Virus record (IMG/VR): IMGVR_UViG_3300048930_000155 | Coordinates: 1 to 64,000 of that record | Strand: one strand, 5' to 3' | Length of the DNA stretch: 64,000 bases | Source: a virus | In this document: one piece after another, positions 32,531 to 41,586 of the stretch | How the letters are laid out: every line of letters starts with the position of its first letter | Numbering within the stretch: position 1 is the stretch's first letter | Translations under genes and position numbers: made by a program | The notes under the pieces: generated by a model | Told to the model about the DNA's origin: nothing | The model's database searches: none | Seen by the model: only the letters and a program-made list of their open reading frames with translations

Positions 32531-32533
32531 TAG
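32518..32533 (+). promoter_or_regulatory. Late-motif copy before endolysin
   Basis: CAACAAATATTAGTAG lies over the last codons and stop of the nuclease gene, 35 bases before the endolysin start. Confidence 0.55.
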
Positions 32534-32568
32534 ACGAATCAGCGTCAATTCCAGACGACGAGGTACTA

Positions 32569-33159
32569 ATGGACTTGCTTATAGGCATACTTAAACTGCT
32601 ATTAAACGTGTTTAAAGGCGCATCATTAAGCACAAAAGACCTGCCCCGGCCTACCTCCGTCCCCGTAAAAGAAAGTCCCGTAATCGAGCCTATAGAGCGT
32701 CTAGTGCAAGAAGACGTGGCCGTAGCTGAGCCGGCAATAACATTAGACGATTGGATTACGTCCTCAGGCAAGTACCCAGAACGTGCTACTAACCCAGAAC
32801 TTACGTATGAGATACGCTCAGCCGCCATGGGCTTAGTAGATAAAGTAAACGCCTTATTTCGAGAATTAGACTTACCAAAGCCTAAGGTGTCTTCCGGATT
32901 TCGCCCATCTGCCGTAAATGCAACTATATCCGGCGCGGCTAAGAGATCCGGCCACCTAAGAGGGCTAGCTATCGATTTTGCAGATAAAGACGGTAGTCTA
33001 GACTCTATCCTGCAATCCGACTCTGCTCAAGAAGTATTAGCTAGATTAGGCATGTGGCAAGAGCATCCCAGTAAAACCGAAGGCTGGGCACATGTAGATT
33101 ATATCGTAAGGGCAGAAATGAATCGACCTGGATGTAAGCCTCGCCAGTTCATGCCCTAA
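32569..33159 (+). CDS. M15-type peptidase, probable endolysin, 196 aa
   Basis: The zinc site of M15 D,D- or L,D-peptidases is complete: SGHLRGLAIDF gives His129 and Asp136, and GWAHVDY gives His175, with Glu171 as catalytic base candidate. Residues 1-16 are hydrophobic (LLIGILKLLLNVF), so export as a signal-anchored endolysin is likely. It cleaves peptide links in the cell wall. GAGG precedes the start. Confidence 0.85.
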   Translation: MDLLIGILKLLLNVFKGASLSTKDLPRPTSVPVKESPVIEPIERLVQEDVAVAEPAITLDDWITSSGKYPERATNPELTYEIRSAAMGLVDKVNALFRELDLPKPKVSSGFRPSAVNATISGAAKRSGHLRGLAIDFADKDGSLDSILQSDSAQEVLARLGMWQEHPSKTEGWAHVDYIVRAEMNRPGCKPRQFMP

Positions 33160-33225
33160 AGCCCCGTTTATTTAGTCGGCTATTATACCTTAAATTTAGT
33201 CTACTTACGCGCACTTAACCGCGCA

Positions 33226-33246
33226 TAACAAATCTTATTAGCTAGG
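33226..33246 (+). promoter_or_regulatory. Late-motif copy before 33273
   Basis: TAACAAATCTTATTAGCTAGG, followed by AAAGAGG as ribosome binding site. Confidence 0.6.
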
Positions 33247-33272
33247 GATATAATCTTAAAAGAGGTCTTTTA

Positions 33273-33743
33273 ATGGCAGTTTCAGTAACAGTAGCCGGCA
33301 TAACTTATCAGGTACCCAGTCCTAACGATGAGTTGTGGGGTGTTAATACTACAGACTATTTAGTGGCTTTAGGCGAAGAGCTAGCCAACGTAGTGGTAGT
33401 GGGGGACATACCTCCCGAAATTTTAGTAAACATTGCGGCTAGCGGGACAAACGACGTCACGGACTTTATTCTCGACTCTAGCCTAATTCAGGCCGCCACC
33501 GCCGAATACTATATCCAGCGCATATCCGACTCTCCACTAGAACTCGTAGAGTCTGGAACCCTTTATTTTAACTATAATGATGCTGCAGGCGAGTGGTCTA
33601 TAGCTCAAGTCGGCAGTAAAGTGGGCGAGACCCTAGTCACGTTCGCAATGAACGTAAACCAGCTTCAGTACACAGCTTCGGCTATGTCGGGAACTTACAT
33701 CTCAGGCAAAATGCGCTTTCGAGTGAGAGCGTTACCTAAATAA
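33273..33743 (+). CDS. Virion structural protein, 156 aa
   Basis: The beta-rich sequence (MAVSVTVAGITYQVPSPNDE) is of the kind found at the start of phage fibre operons; the stretch YYIQRISDSPLELVESGTLY fits a small jelly-roll. It starts the second fibre cluster behind its own late motif. Function is inferred from position only. Confidence 0.6.
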   Translation: MAVSVTVAGITYQVPSPNDELWGVNTTDYLVALGEELANVVVVGDIPPEILVNIAASGTNDVTDFILDSSLIQAATAEYYIQRISDSPLELVESGTLYFNYNDAAGEWSIAQVGSKVGETLVTFAMNVNQLQYTASAMSGTYISGKMRFRVRALPK

Positions 33744-33748
33744 CAATT

Positions 33749-34411
33749 ATGCAAATATATCAAATACTAAATACAGTTAATAATAAGTGTTATATAGGTA
33801 AGACTTATAAGTGCTTTAAGTATAGATACGGAAAATGCTGGGCTACGGCCACAACAAACGTAGCGCTAAAGCGTGCAGCTGCGAAGTATGGTATAGACAA
33901 TTTTAAAGTCGTAATCTTATTTAATATGTACTCAAATGACCATAGCTTACTACAGGAACTAGAAAAATATTACATAGCAAAGTATAGAAGTAATTTACAA
34001 GAATTTGGGTACAATATGACCTCGGGCGGGGACGGTAGTGTTCAATTTAATGAAGAAAGCAGAAAAAAATTATCGCAAAGTAAAAAAGGTAAAAAGCCTG
34101 CCCACCTGCACACTCCGGCCATGGTGGCTAAAAGAATTGCGGCATGTCGAGCAGCTTGTTTAGGTAAGAAAATGCCAGAAGAACAGGTCAAAAAAATGTC
34201 CGAAAAAAAGAAATTTGTCTTTACGTTTGAGAAAAATGGAAACAAAACTTCTTTTCTCGGACTAAGCAGCGCAGCAAGAGCATATGGTATAAGTTTAAGA
34301 ACACTAGGGCGCTGTATGAATGATAAGTCCGCCTCAAATAACAAAAAAGATAGAGTAGTATTTATCTCAAAACATAAACAACAATTTCCGGAAAATGAAG
34401 GAAACACATAA
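33749..34411 (+). CDS. Free-standing GIY-YIG endonuclease, 220 aa
   Basis: IYQILNTV and CYIGKTYK define the GIY-YIG motif, with Arg in FKYRYGK and Glu in LLQELEKYYI. NUMOD3-like repeats (NEESRKKLSQSKKGKK, PAMVAKRIAACRAACLGKK) and a C-terminal helix-turn-helix (SSAARAYGISLRTLGR) follow. It sits between two fibre genes with no sign of an intron, so it is a free-standing homing gene or a general nuclease. Confidence 0.88.
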   Translation: MQIYQILNTVNNKCYIGKTYKCFKYRYGKCWATATTNVALKRAAAKYGIDNFKVVILFNMYSNDHSLLQELEKYYIAKYRSNLQEFGYNMTSGGDGSVQFNEESRKKLSQSKKGKKPAHLHTPAMVAKRIAACRAACLGKKMPEEQVKKMSEKKKFVFTFEKNGNKTSFLGLSSAARAYGISLRTLGRCMNDKSASNNKKDRVVFISKHKQQFPENEGNT

Positions 34412-34413
34412 TT

Positions 34414-37281
34414 ATGGATACCCCATTCAAAATAAAAAAGTCCGCAGTACTGATTCCCGTAGCTAGTCCTACACTCACTGTGCAAGGCGAAATAGCGTAC
34501 GATAGCGCCACTGACAAAGCTAAGATTCGCGGAGCTTCTACCACTGATTCTCTAGTTTCTGAAGACAAAGCTCAGGACCTTAACAATAAAAACATAGAGT
34601 CTAGTACCATCGACGCCGACGCCAATACGCTTTTAAACGTAGCAGATGCTAATATCAAAGCCGGCGCGGCCATTGACGCTACTAAGATCGCAGACGGTTC
34701 TGTATCTAACGCAGAGTATCAGTACTTAGACGGCGTTAGCGCTCCTATTCAAGGTCAATTAGATGATAAAGTCGAAGGGCCAGCGGTATCAGTAGATAAT
34801 ACTTTACCAAGATTCGATGGCACAGGTGGAGACGTAATCCAAGCTTCTGGAATTGTAGTCAGCGATACTGACGAAGTTTCCGGAATTACGCAGCTAGACG
34901 TGGACGATGTGCGTATTGACGCTAATACAGTATCATCGCCTACCTCGTCATTAGACTTATCTGCGGCTGCAGGTAATAACATAAATCTAACTGTTTCGGG
35001 TGGCGGCGCTATCGCAGCTACTGGGCCAGTAGAAGTTAGCGGCTCCCTTGCCGTAGACAATCTGTCTTTTGACGGTAATACAATTGCATCTACAGATACA
35101 AATGGGAATATTACCCTTTTGCCAGATGGTACTGGGATCGTCGATCTTCAGGCACCTACCACCGTAACTGGACTTTTAAACGTAGACAATCTTCGCCTGG
35201 ACGGCAATACTCTTAGCTCGACGGACACTAACGGCAACATATTACTAGATCCTAACGGGACTGGAGTAGTTTCTGTAGAAGGATCGCCGCTAAGATTGCC
35301 TGAATTAGCTACTCCAGCTACGCCAGCTTCTGGGTATCTCAATCTGTATGCTAAATCAGACGGATTCTTGTACCAGCAGAATGATGATGGGACTGAGTCT
35401 AAAGTAGGCGCGGGCAGCGGCGGCGGCATAAACTATATCCAGAACCCCGACGCGGAAAGTTCAACTACTGGGTGGACTACTTATGCAGACGGCTCTGCTA
35501 TCCCTGTAGACGGCACTGGCGGCTCGCCTACAGCCACTTGGACTAGATCTACTAGTTCACCATTAGTTGGCGCAGCTAGCTTTTTGTATACGCCAGGAGC
35601 TCTCGGAAACGGTGTAAGTACAGACTTTACGGTAGATTCAGCTTTGAAGGCTCAAGTTCTTACCGGCACAGTGTACATGGAAATAAATACGCCCTCTAGC
35701 TTTGATAATGGTGACTTGGCTATCTGGATCTACGATGTGACTAATGCGCTGCTCATTCAGCCCAGTAATTATAGCATCCAGCGGGTTATTGGCTCCGCAG
35801 AACTTAGATTTGAATTTCAAGCAGCATCGAACTCAACAAGCTACAGGCTTTTGATTCATCAAGTGACAGCGGACACTGGATACACCGTGAAGTTCGATAA
35901 CTTCCAGGTAGGTCCAAGTAAGGTCGTAAATGGCGCAGTAATAACGGGACCAACTTCTTATTCTCCAACATTTGAGGGTCTTGGAACAGTTTCCGCTCTT
36001 ACGGCGTATTACTGGAGAGATGGGGCGGACTTGGTTGTTCACTTTACCGTGACTGGCGGAACGCACTCTGGAACGGCTGTTTCAATTTCACTTCCAGCAG
36101 GTACTACAGCAGACAGCACAAAAATCGGTCAAAACACAGTTGTGGGCGATTTAGCCGCATCTGCGACGCCCTTCAGCGGAACTATTGCAAAAGCATCTGC
36201 AAACGATAAAGTATTTTTAATTGGTAGCGGATCGTCTTTGACGGCAGGTAGTCCAGGAACAACGTGGGCTAACGGCACTATTTTCGGAGGAAACTTCCGA
36301 GTTCCTATCTCTGGTTGGGGAGCAACCGCAATTCTCGGACAAGACGCTGACACGAGAGATATTTCCGCCATATATCAAATCAGCGGCGCAACTGCTACGC
36401 CAACACTCACTACCGCTAACACCTTTGTTGTTGATTGCAACGTGAAGATTAAAGACACTCACAGCGCGGTTACAACCGGAGCTTCTTGGAATTTTCGGGC
36501 ACCAGTTGCCGGAGATTATGAAGTGAATGGATATGTCACACTCGGGAACGTCACAGCGGGTGCAGTAAACAATGGAACAAGTCTTCGAGTTTTCAAAAAC
36601 GGCACTCAATTTGGTTATTTAGATGCCCAGCGTTATCCAACTACTTCATCGTTTAGTATTATTAACTCAGGGACTCTCATTGTTCCTTGCGTGGCCGGAG
36701 ATTTAATAGACGTTAGGATCTCTCAAGCTTCTGGAAGTAGTACAATAGTTTCAACTGGAGGTTCAGGAGCTGATTGCGCAATATCTATAAAAAGGTCTGC
36801 GGGGCCTGCACAAATCGCTGCAAGTGAAGTTGTTTCTTTGAGCTATGGAAATGCATTAGGAACTAGCATCTCGAACAACACAGACACGGTTTTGCCATTC
36901 GCTACTCTTGCGCACAATACTCATGATGGGACATGGAACACTTCAACTAACAGATTTACTGCTCCAATTTCTGGATTGTATGACATTCGAGCAATTGTCA
37001 CATTTGCCTCTGAAAACGGTTGGGCTGTAAACGAACGCGCTGAACTTGAAATTAGGAAAAATGGATCTGTCACATTCCCCGATAGGAAAACTCTTGCAAG
37101 ATTCGGCGGCGTAACTGGCACATCAATAGTTGTTAGTTTGAATGGTGGTACAACTATGAGAATGGACGCAGGAGACTACATTGAGTTTTACATTAACCAA
37201 AACTCAGGCGGGACTGTTCCGCTGAGCGCTTCCGCTCAACAAAATCATTTCAGCATAAATAAACGGGGCGGGATAGGTTGA
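34414..37281 (+). CDS. Tail fibre protein with C1q-like domains, 955 aa
   Basis: The N-terminus (about 40-115) shares the block DADxNTxxNxxxAxIKxGAAID with the fibre at 37905. Repeats of SxDxNGNIxLxPxGTG (about 210-280) are typical of phage fibres. Two C-terminal regions (about 660-790 and 800-950; SWNFRAPVAGDYEVNGYV, RFTAPISGLYDIRAIVTF) match the C1q/TNF-like trimer fold that binds receptors. Bases from about 36000 to 37260 contain almost no CTAG, unlike the neighbours, so the tip was probably acquired. Confidence 0.8.
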   Translation: MDTPFKIKKSAVLIPVASPTLTVQGEIAYDSATDKAKIRGASTTDSLVSEDKAQDLNNKNIESSTIDADANTLLNVADANIKAGAAIDATKIADGSVSNAEYQYLDGVSAPIQGQLDDKVEGPAVSVDNTLPRFDGTGGDVIQASGIVVSDTDEVSGITQLDVDDVRIDANTVSSPTSSLDLSAAAGNNINLTVSGGGAIAATGPVEVSGSLAVDNLSFDGNTIASTDTNGNITLLPDGTGIVDLQAPTTVTGLLNVDNLRLDGNTLSSTDTNGNILLDPNGTGVVSVEGSPLRLPELATPATPASGYLNLYAKSDGFLYQQNDDGTESKVGAGSGGGINYIQNPDAESSTTGWTTYADGSAIPVDGTGGSPTATWTRSTSSPLVGAASFLYTPGALGNGVSTDFTVDSALKAQVLTGTVYMEINTPSSFDNGDLAIWIYDVTNALLIQPSNYSIQRVIGSAELRFEFQAASNSTSYRLLIHQVTADTGYTVKFDNFQVGPSKVVNGAVITGPTSYSPTFEGLGTVSALTAYYWRDGADLVVHFTVTGGTHSGTAVSISLPAGTTADSTKIGQNTVVGDLAASATPFSGTIAKASANDKVFLIGSGSSLTAGSPGTTWANGTIFGGNFRVPISGWGATAILGQDADTRDISAIYQISGATATPTLTTANTFVVDCNVKIKDTHSAVTTGASWNFRAPVAGDYEVNGYVTLGNVTAGAVNNGTSLRVFKNGTQFGYLDAQRYPTTSSFSIINSGTLIVPCVAGDLIDVRISQASGSSTIVSTGGSGADCAISIKRSAGPAQIAASEVVSLSYGNALGTSISNNTDTVLPFATLAHNTHDGTWNTSTNRFTAPISGLYDIRAIVTFASENGWAVNERAELEIRKNGSVTFPDRKTLARFGGVTGTSIVVSLNGGTTMRMDAGDYIEFYINQNSGGTVPLSASAQQNHFSINKRGGIG

Positions 37282-37285
37282 GTGT

Positions 37286-37555
37286 ATGGCAAAAACTACT
37301 AAAGGATTAGCTAACGTAGAAGGATCACAAGTACTACAGGGATCGGTTAATCTCGAAGACCAGTCCATTACGACTAGCGGCTTTCTAGTTGGTAAGATCG
37401 GGCGCAAAATTACCCAAACTATACTAACTACTACAGTGCCCAACGATACTACAGATTTAGAATTTTCAGAAAACGCCGCAGTACTGTACACTTTACGCAT
37501 TATTTACACTGACGGAACTAGGCAGACCCTACTCTCTGCCGAGAGGGTAGTATAA
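37286..37555 (+). CDS. Small fibre-cluster protein, 89 aa
   Basis: The protein (MAKTTKGLANVEGSQVLQGS) is beta-rich and ends in a strand-turn-strand (LRIIYTDGTRQTLLSAERVV). It has no recognised family. It lies between two fibre genes and may be a fibre connector or chaperone. Confidence 0.55.
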   Translation: MAKTTKGLANVEGSQVLQGSVNLEDQSITTSGFLVGKIGRKITQTILTTTVPNDTTDLEFSENAAVLYTLRIIYTDGTRQTLLSAERVV

Positions 37556-37556
37556 C

Positions 37557-37892
37557 TTGAGCCTCCAATTTAACCCTATAACAGGGAATTTTGATTTAGT
37601 GGGGGCCGGCGGAGGCGGTGGGGGCGGAGGTCCGGCTGAACGTTATACCTCTACTTTTAATGCCACTACTTCTTGGGGCTCAGCTAGCGGTGGCGAGTAT
37701 ACTATTACTATTGCCGCAGCTACGCACGGAAAGGGCTTATACCCCGCGGCTCTTGTGTATGAAGATATGGGCGCAGGTGTATATGAATTAGTAGGAGTTA
37801 ACGCGCTTCAGATAAACTCATCTGGAGACGTATCGATTAAGGTTTTAGAAACGCCGGACACGCGATTTGCCGGACTAGTTTTAATTTTATAA
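37557..37892 (+). CDS. Gly-rich fibre-type protein, TTG start, 111 aa
   Basis: The start is TTG 37557, one base after the previous stop and behind GAGAGGG. The opening LQFNPITGNFDLVGAGGGGG is a common phage fibre motif: a short strand segment, then a poly-Gly hinge, then a beta domain (YTITIAAATHGKGLYPAAL). Probably a virion fibre or connector. Confidence 0.6.
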   Translation: MSLQFNPITGNFDLVGAGGGGGGGGPAERYTSTFNATTSWGSASGGEYTITIAAATHGKGLYPAALVYEDMGAGVYELVGVNALQINSSGDVSIKVLETPDTRFAGLVLIL

Positions 37893-37904
37893 AGGGTATA
37901 AAAA

Positions 37905-39917
37905 ATGTCACAAAGAATTAAGGGTAATCTAGTAGTACAAGGCTCGTCACTCACAGTAAACAGCGTAGAAGTGTTAAAGGAGTCTACAGCGCAGTCAGTA
38001 ACTAACAAGACTATTGATGCCGATCAGAATACTATAACTAACATCGAGAACGCCGACATTAAATCTGGCGCGGCCATCGACGCAGCTAAGTTAGCCGATG
38101 GGTCAGTATCTAACACTGAATTTCAGTACCTTAACGGCGTAACTAGCGCAATCCAAGATCAATTAGACGATAAAGTAGATCTCGCACTAAACGAAGAGCA
38201 TATCTTAGTTGGAAATGCTTCTAACGAAGCCGCTGCCGTAGATACCGGAACTTTAGGCGATATCCTAGCAACAGAGCTTGGCGGTTTAGAGATTAAAGCC
38301 GGAGCAGTTACTAATACTGAAATTAACGCTGGCGCTAATATTGATTTAGATAAACTCGCCCCAGTCACCGCTAGCCGAGCGCTAGAGTCAGACGGCTCTG
38401 GCGTTATTACAGCCTCAGCTACCACTAGCACTGAGTTAAGCTACCTCAGCGGCGTCACATCGGCCATCCAAGATCAACTTGACGATAAAGTAGCTAAAGC
38501 TGGCGACACCATGTCAGGCGATCTAGCTATGGGCGGCAATAAAGTTACTGGACTAGGTGCCCCTACGCTGTCTACCGACGCTGCTACCAAAGCTTACGTA
38601 GACTCCGTAGCTGAAGGACTTAAGCCTAAAACTGCAGCACGCGTAGCTACTACCGGCCCGCTGACTTTAGCGTCCGACTTCGAAAACGGCGACACCGTAG
38701 ACGGCGTAGTACTGGCTACTGGCAACCGCGTTCTTATCAAAGATCAGGCCGATGCTACTGAGAACGGTATATATGTAGTTCAAGCTTCTGGCGCTCCTGT
38801 TAGGGCTACAGACTTTGACAGCCTTAGCCCTATCGATGAAATTAACGGTGCAATGGTAGCTGTTCAAGAAGGTACAGCTAATACCGGTAAAGTATACGTT
38901 CAGTCTGGTACTGTAGCTACTATCGGCGTAAGCGATATCGACTTTGTATTCTTTAACTCCAGCTCATCTCTTGTGGGCGGAGACGGTATCACTGTCTCTG
39001 GATCTAACATTTCCGTAGACCACGATGGTCAAGGCCTTCAGTTCACAGCTACGCAACTAGCTCTTGAACTTGACGGATCTACGCTATCTAAGTCTGCTAG
39101 CGGCCTTAAAGTAGCAGATAACGGTATTACAGACGTTCAAATTACGGACGGCGCAGTAAACGAAGACAAATTAAACGCTTCAGTAGCTGGCGACGGTATT
39201 GCTGGCGGAGCTGGCTCTCCTCTTAGCATCGACCACGACGGCGAGGGTCTGGACTTAGTGGGCGGGCAGTTAGCTCTTGAGCTAGACGGCGCTACGCTCT
39301 CTAAATCAGTTGACGGATTAAAAGTCGCTGATAGCGGTATTACAAATACCCAAGTAGCTGCCGCTGCTGCAATCGCTAGGTCTAAACTAGCTAGCGGTAA
39401 CGCGCACAGAGTATTAATTAACGACGGCACTGGCGTAATGTCAGAAGCTGCCGCCCTTACTGACGGCCAACTTCTTATAGGCTCTACTGGAGCTTCTCCC
39501 GCTGCTGCTACCTTGACCGCTGGTGCTGGAATTAGTATCACTAACGGAGCTGGATCTATTGAAATCGCAGCAGCCGGAGCTAGCGCAGGCGATATCGCAG
39601 AGACTAGCTTTAGCGCGGCTAATAACCAAGGATCTCCAGCTAACGTTACCGGATTAGCTTTCGCTAACGGCGTAGTGCGAGGATTTAAAGCCCTGGCGAC
39701 CATCACCCTTGACGCCGACACAGACGCATATGAAGTAAAAGAACTCAGGGGCATCCAAAAAGGTGCTTCTTGGGATCTTGCTGAAACATCTAGCGGAGAC
39801 CTCTCAGGTATTGATTTAACTATTACTAACGCAGGTCAGGTACAGTACACCTCCGGCAATGCGAGTGGGTTCGTTTCCTGTACGATTAAATTTAGAGCGT
39901 GGGCACTTAGCGTATAA
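37905..39917 (+). CDS. Tail fibre protein, 670 aa
   Basis: The first 80 residues resemble the fibre at 34414 (IDADQNTITNIENADIKSGA, VTSAIQDQLDDKV). A motif DLAMGGNKVTGLGAP (about 205-219) and repeats of DHDGxGLxxxxxQLALELDG (about 365-460) follow, both common in phage fibres. The C-terminal 100 residues are a beta domain. AAAGGG precedes ATG 37905. It should be a receptor-binding or side fibre. Confidence 0.8.
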   Translation: MSQRIKGNLVVQGSSLTVNSVEVLKESTAQSVTNKTIDADQNTITNIENADIKSGAAIDAAKLADGSVSNTEFQYLNGVTSAIQDQLDDKVDLALNEEHILVGNASNEAAAVDTGTLGDILATELGGLEIKAGAVTNTEINAGANIDLDKLAPVTASRALESDGSGVITASATTSTELSYLSGVTSAIQDQLDDKVAKAGDTMSGDLAMGGNKVTGLGAPTLSTDAATKAYVDSVAEGLKPKTAARVATTGPLTLASDFENGDTVDGVVLATGNRVLIKDQADATENGIYVVQASGAPVRATDFDSLSPIDEINGAMVAVQEGTANTGKVYVQSGTVATIGVSDIDFVFFNSSSSLVGGDGITVSGSNISVDHDGQGLQFTATQLALELDGSTLSKSASGLKVADNGITDVQITDGAVNEDKLNASVAGDGIAGGAGSPLSIDHDGEGLDLVGGQLALELDGATLSKSVDGLKVADSGITNTQVAAAAAIARSKLASGNAHRVLINDGTGVMSEAAALTDGQLLIGSTGASPAAATLTAGAGISITNGAGSIEIAAAGASAGDIAETSFSAANNQGSPANVTGLAFANGVVRGFKALATITLDADTDAYEVKELRGIQKGASWDLAETSSGDLSGIDLTITNAGQVQYTSGNASGFVSCTIKFRAWALSV

Positions 39918-39928
39918 GGATTACTATA

Positions 39929-40213
39929 ATGCAAAAGCTAAAGCTATTAATACAGAAGATGAACGAGCAGGGCGTCCCTCTGCCACTATTACGCATTAAT
40001 GGCGCGCCCACTGTAACAGGCACTATGGCGGTTATTAGCTTTACTACAGCCTTGCTTGGTCAAATTGGAAAAGTAACTAATCTTATCGGAGACGTAGACT
40101 TGAATAATGCTAATTATTTGGTTATAATAACGCTTGGCGCGTATCTAGGCCGAAGGATTAGTGGCAATAAAGATAACGCTAGTTTAGACGCTAAAAACAA
40201 GGAAGGTCAGTAA
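39929..40213 (+). CDS. Membrane protein, holin-like, 94 aa
   Basis: Two hydrophobic helices (about 31-48 and 63-75) are flanked by charged ends. The N-terminal MNEQGVPLPLLRINGAPTVT resembles small conserved phage membrane proteins encoded next to structural genes. Size and topology suit a holin, which sets lysis timing, but no decisive motif is present. Confidence 0.55.
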   Translation: MQKLKLLIQKMNEQGVPLPLLRINGAPTVTGTMAVISFTTALLGQIGKVTNLIGDVDLNNANYLVIITLGAYLGRRISGNKDNASLDAKNKEGQ

Positions 40214-40214
40214 C

Positions 40215-40700
40215 ATGGCATTAAACCCAAACCTAACATCTCTCGACTTGCAACAAGCTCAGAAGCGTACTATCGACGCTAATGACGATGCAGTTCGGAT
40301 TATTCTAGCCGACACCTCCGGAATAGCTATTGAGCTTAGCGCGGCTGACGGCGATAGCGTAGCTGCAGAAAAAAGCTTAGTTTCAGAAGAAGGCTCAATC
40401 GATAGCGCATCTACGGGAACTTTAGTAGCGGCTTTAGACGTTTCGGGTCGACAAGAGATGCAGCTCCTAGTAGACGTAGGCGCAGGCATAACAGGCTCAG
40501 CTACAGTATCCATTGAAATAAGTCCCGAAGACTCGGGCAACGTGTGGATTCCTAGCGGAACTACACTAGCTATTACGGGGACCGCAAATCTAAAATCCGC
40601 TAAAGTCACTGACCTGGCTCGACGAGTTAGAGTAGTGCTTTCTGGCGCTAATTCAATTACAGTAGGTACTGCCACACTTCATTTATTGGCTAGGAGCTAA
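40215..40700 (+). CDS. Virion structural protein, 161 aa
   Basis: The protein (MALNPNLTSLDLQQAQKRTI) is a beta-rich sequence (MQLLVDVGAGITGSATVSIE) of a type common in phage decoration proteins. One base separates it from the membrane-protein gene. No closer assignment is possible. Confidence 0.55.
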   Translation: MALNPNLTSLDLQQAQKRTIDANDDAVRIILADTSGIAIELSAADGDSVAAEKSLVSEEGSIDSASTGTLVAALDVSGRQEMQLLVDVGAGITGSATVSIEISPEDSGNVWIPSGTTLAITGTANLKSAKVTDLARRVRVVLSGANSITVGTATLHLLARS

Positions 40701-40706
40701 CCTACA

Positions 40707-41162
40707 ATGGGACGACTATACCTTAACAAAAAGGGCCCCACACAGCCCGTTAAACGCGCTATAAGCCCCGCTATTGAAACTTTAGTGGAAGACATGAGCA
40801 ATGCGCCTTTGGATAGAGAAGTCGTCGTAAAAGAGATTATAGAGCGTCCTATCGAAGTAATTAAGGAAGTTATAGTAGAAGTACCTGTGATCAAGGAAGT
40901 GATTGTTGAACGTAAAGAAGAAGTTCCTGTAATTAAGGAAGTTGTAAAAGAGGTTGTAAAGGAAGTTGTAAAAGAAGTAGTGCGTACAGTAGAGGTTCCT
41001 GTCGAAGTGATTAGGGAAGTTGAAGTAGTTAAAGAAGTTGAAAAAATCATTAAAATACCAGTAATTAAGGAAGTTAAGCACATTCCGGTATGGGTAAAAG
41101 CTATGGTAGTGCTTGGAATTATTAAATACGTCGCTTTAGCCGCTTGGCTAGTGACGAAGTAA
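40707..41162 (+). CDS. KEV/VPV-repeat protein with C-terminal TM, 151 aa
   Basis: Residues about 40-125 are a low-complexity array of EVxKEV, VPVIKEV and EVVKEVVKEV units, with hydrophobic Val/Ile alternating with charged Lys/Glu; this could form an extended beta structure. Residues about 129-147 are a membrane helix (VWVKAMVVLGIIKYVALAA). Such Val-Pro-Val/Lys-Glu arrays occur in bacterial surface and phage proteins. Function unknown. Confidence 0.65.
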   Translation: MGRLYLNKKGPTQPVKRAISPAIETLVEDMSNAPLDREVVVKEIIERPIEVIKEVIVEVPVIKEVIVERKEEVPVIKEVVKEVVKEVVKEVVRTVEVPVEVIREVEVVKEVEKIIKIPVIKEVKHIPVWVKAMVVLGIIKYVALAAWLVTK

Positions 41163-41163
41163 G

Positions 41164-41185
41164 AAACAAATTAGTAGTATAGGGG
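41164..41185 (+). promoter_or_regulatory. Late-motif copy before 41198
   Basis: AAACAAATTAGTAGTATAGGGG, right after the preceding stop. The TATAGGGG end resembles the initiation end of single-subunit phage RNA polymerase promoters. Confidence 0.65.
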
Positions 41186-41197
41186 ATTAGTTAACAC

Positions 41198-41560
41198 ATG
41201 GAAAAGAAACAAAAAGAAGAGATGTCAATGGACAAAAAAGCTAAGCTTGATTTGCTCAAGAGTCTTCGTAAAATGGCTATGGGCCTTATCCACGAAGGTA
41301 TGGGCGAAGACGACATGGAGCTCGACGGTATGAAGAAAGTTACCGTAGCTGCTAAAGATTCTGAAGGTCTTAAAAAGGGCTTAGAAAAAGCTGAAGACAT
41401 CTTAGAAGATATGCCCTTAGACTCTAAAGAGTCTGAAGATTCAGATGATATGGAAGAACTTGCTGAAGAGTCATCTGAAGAAATGTCTGACGAATCTGAC
41501 GAAATTGCAGAATTAGAAGCTAAATTAGCTGCTCTCAAGGCCAAGAAACTTAAAGCTTAA
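41198..41560 (+). CDS. Acidic protein, 120 aa
   Basis: The N-terminus is Lys-rich, while residues about 70-110 are strongly acidic (ESEDSDDMEELAEESSEE) and the end is a helix (AELEAKLAALKAKKLKA). The second Met (MSMDKK) is another possible start. Acidic small proteins near tail genes can be chaperones or DNA mimics; neither is proven. Confidence 0.6.
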   Translation: MEKKQKEEMSMDKKAKLDLLKSLRKMAMGLIHEGMGEDDMELDGMKKVTVAAKDSEGLKKGLEKAEDILEDMPLDSKESEDSDDMEELAEESSEEMSDESDEIAELEAKLAALKAKKLKA

Positions 41561-41586
41561 GCTAGTTAGCTGAAAAAGGAGCTAAC

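Noticed and set aside
33749-34411. A third group I intron around the GIY-YIG gene at 33749
   Set aside because: The neighbouring genes have complete starts and stops, and no split frame or guide pairing is evident, so it is treated as free-standing.
40782-41081. Antisense frames opposite the KEV-repeat gene rich in Asn/Phe or Thr/Ser
   Set aside because: They arise from the repetitive codons of the sense gene and lack start signals.
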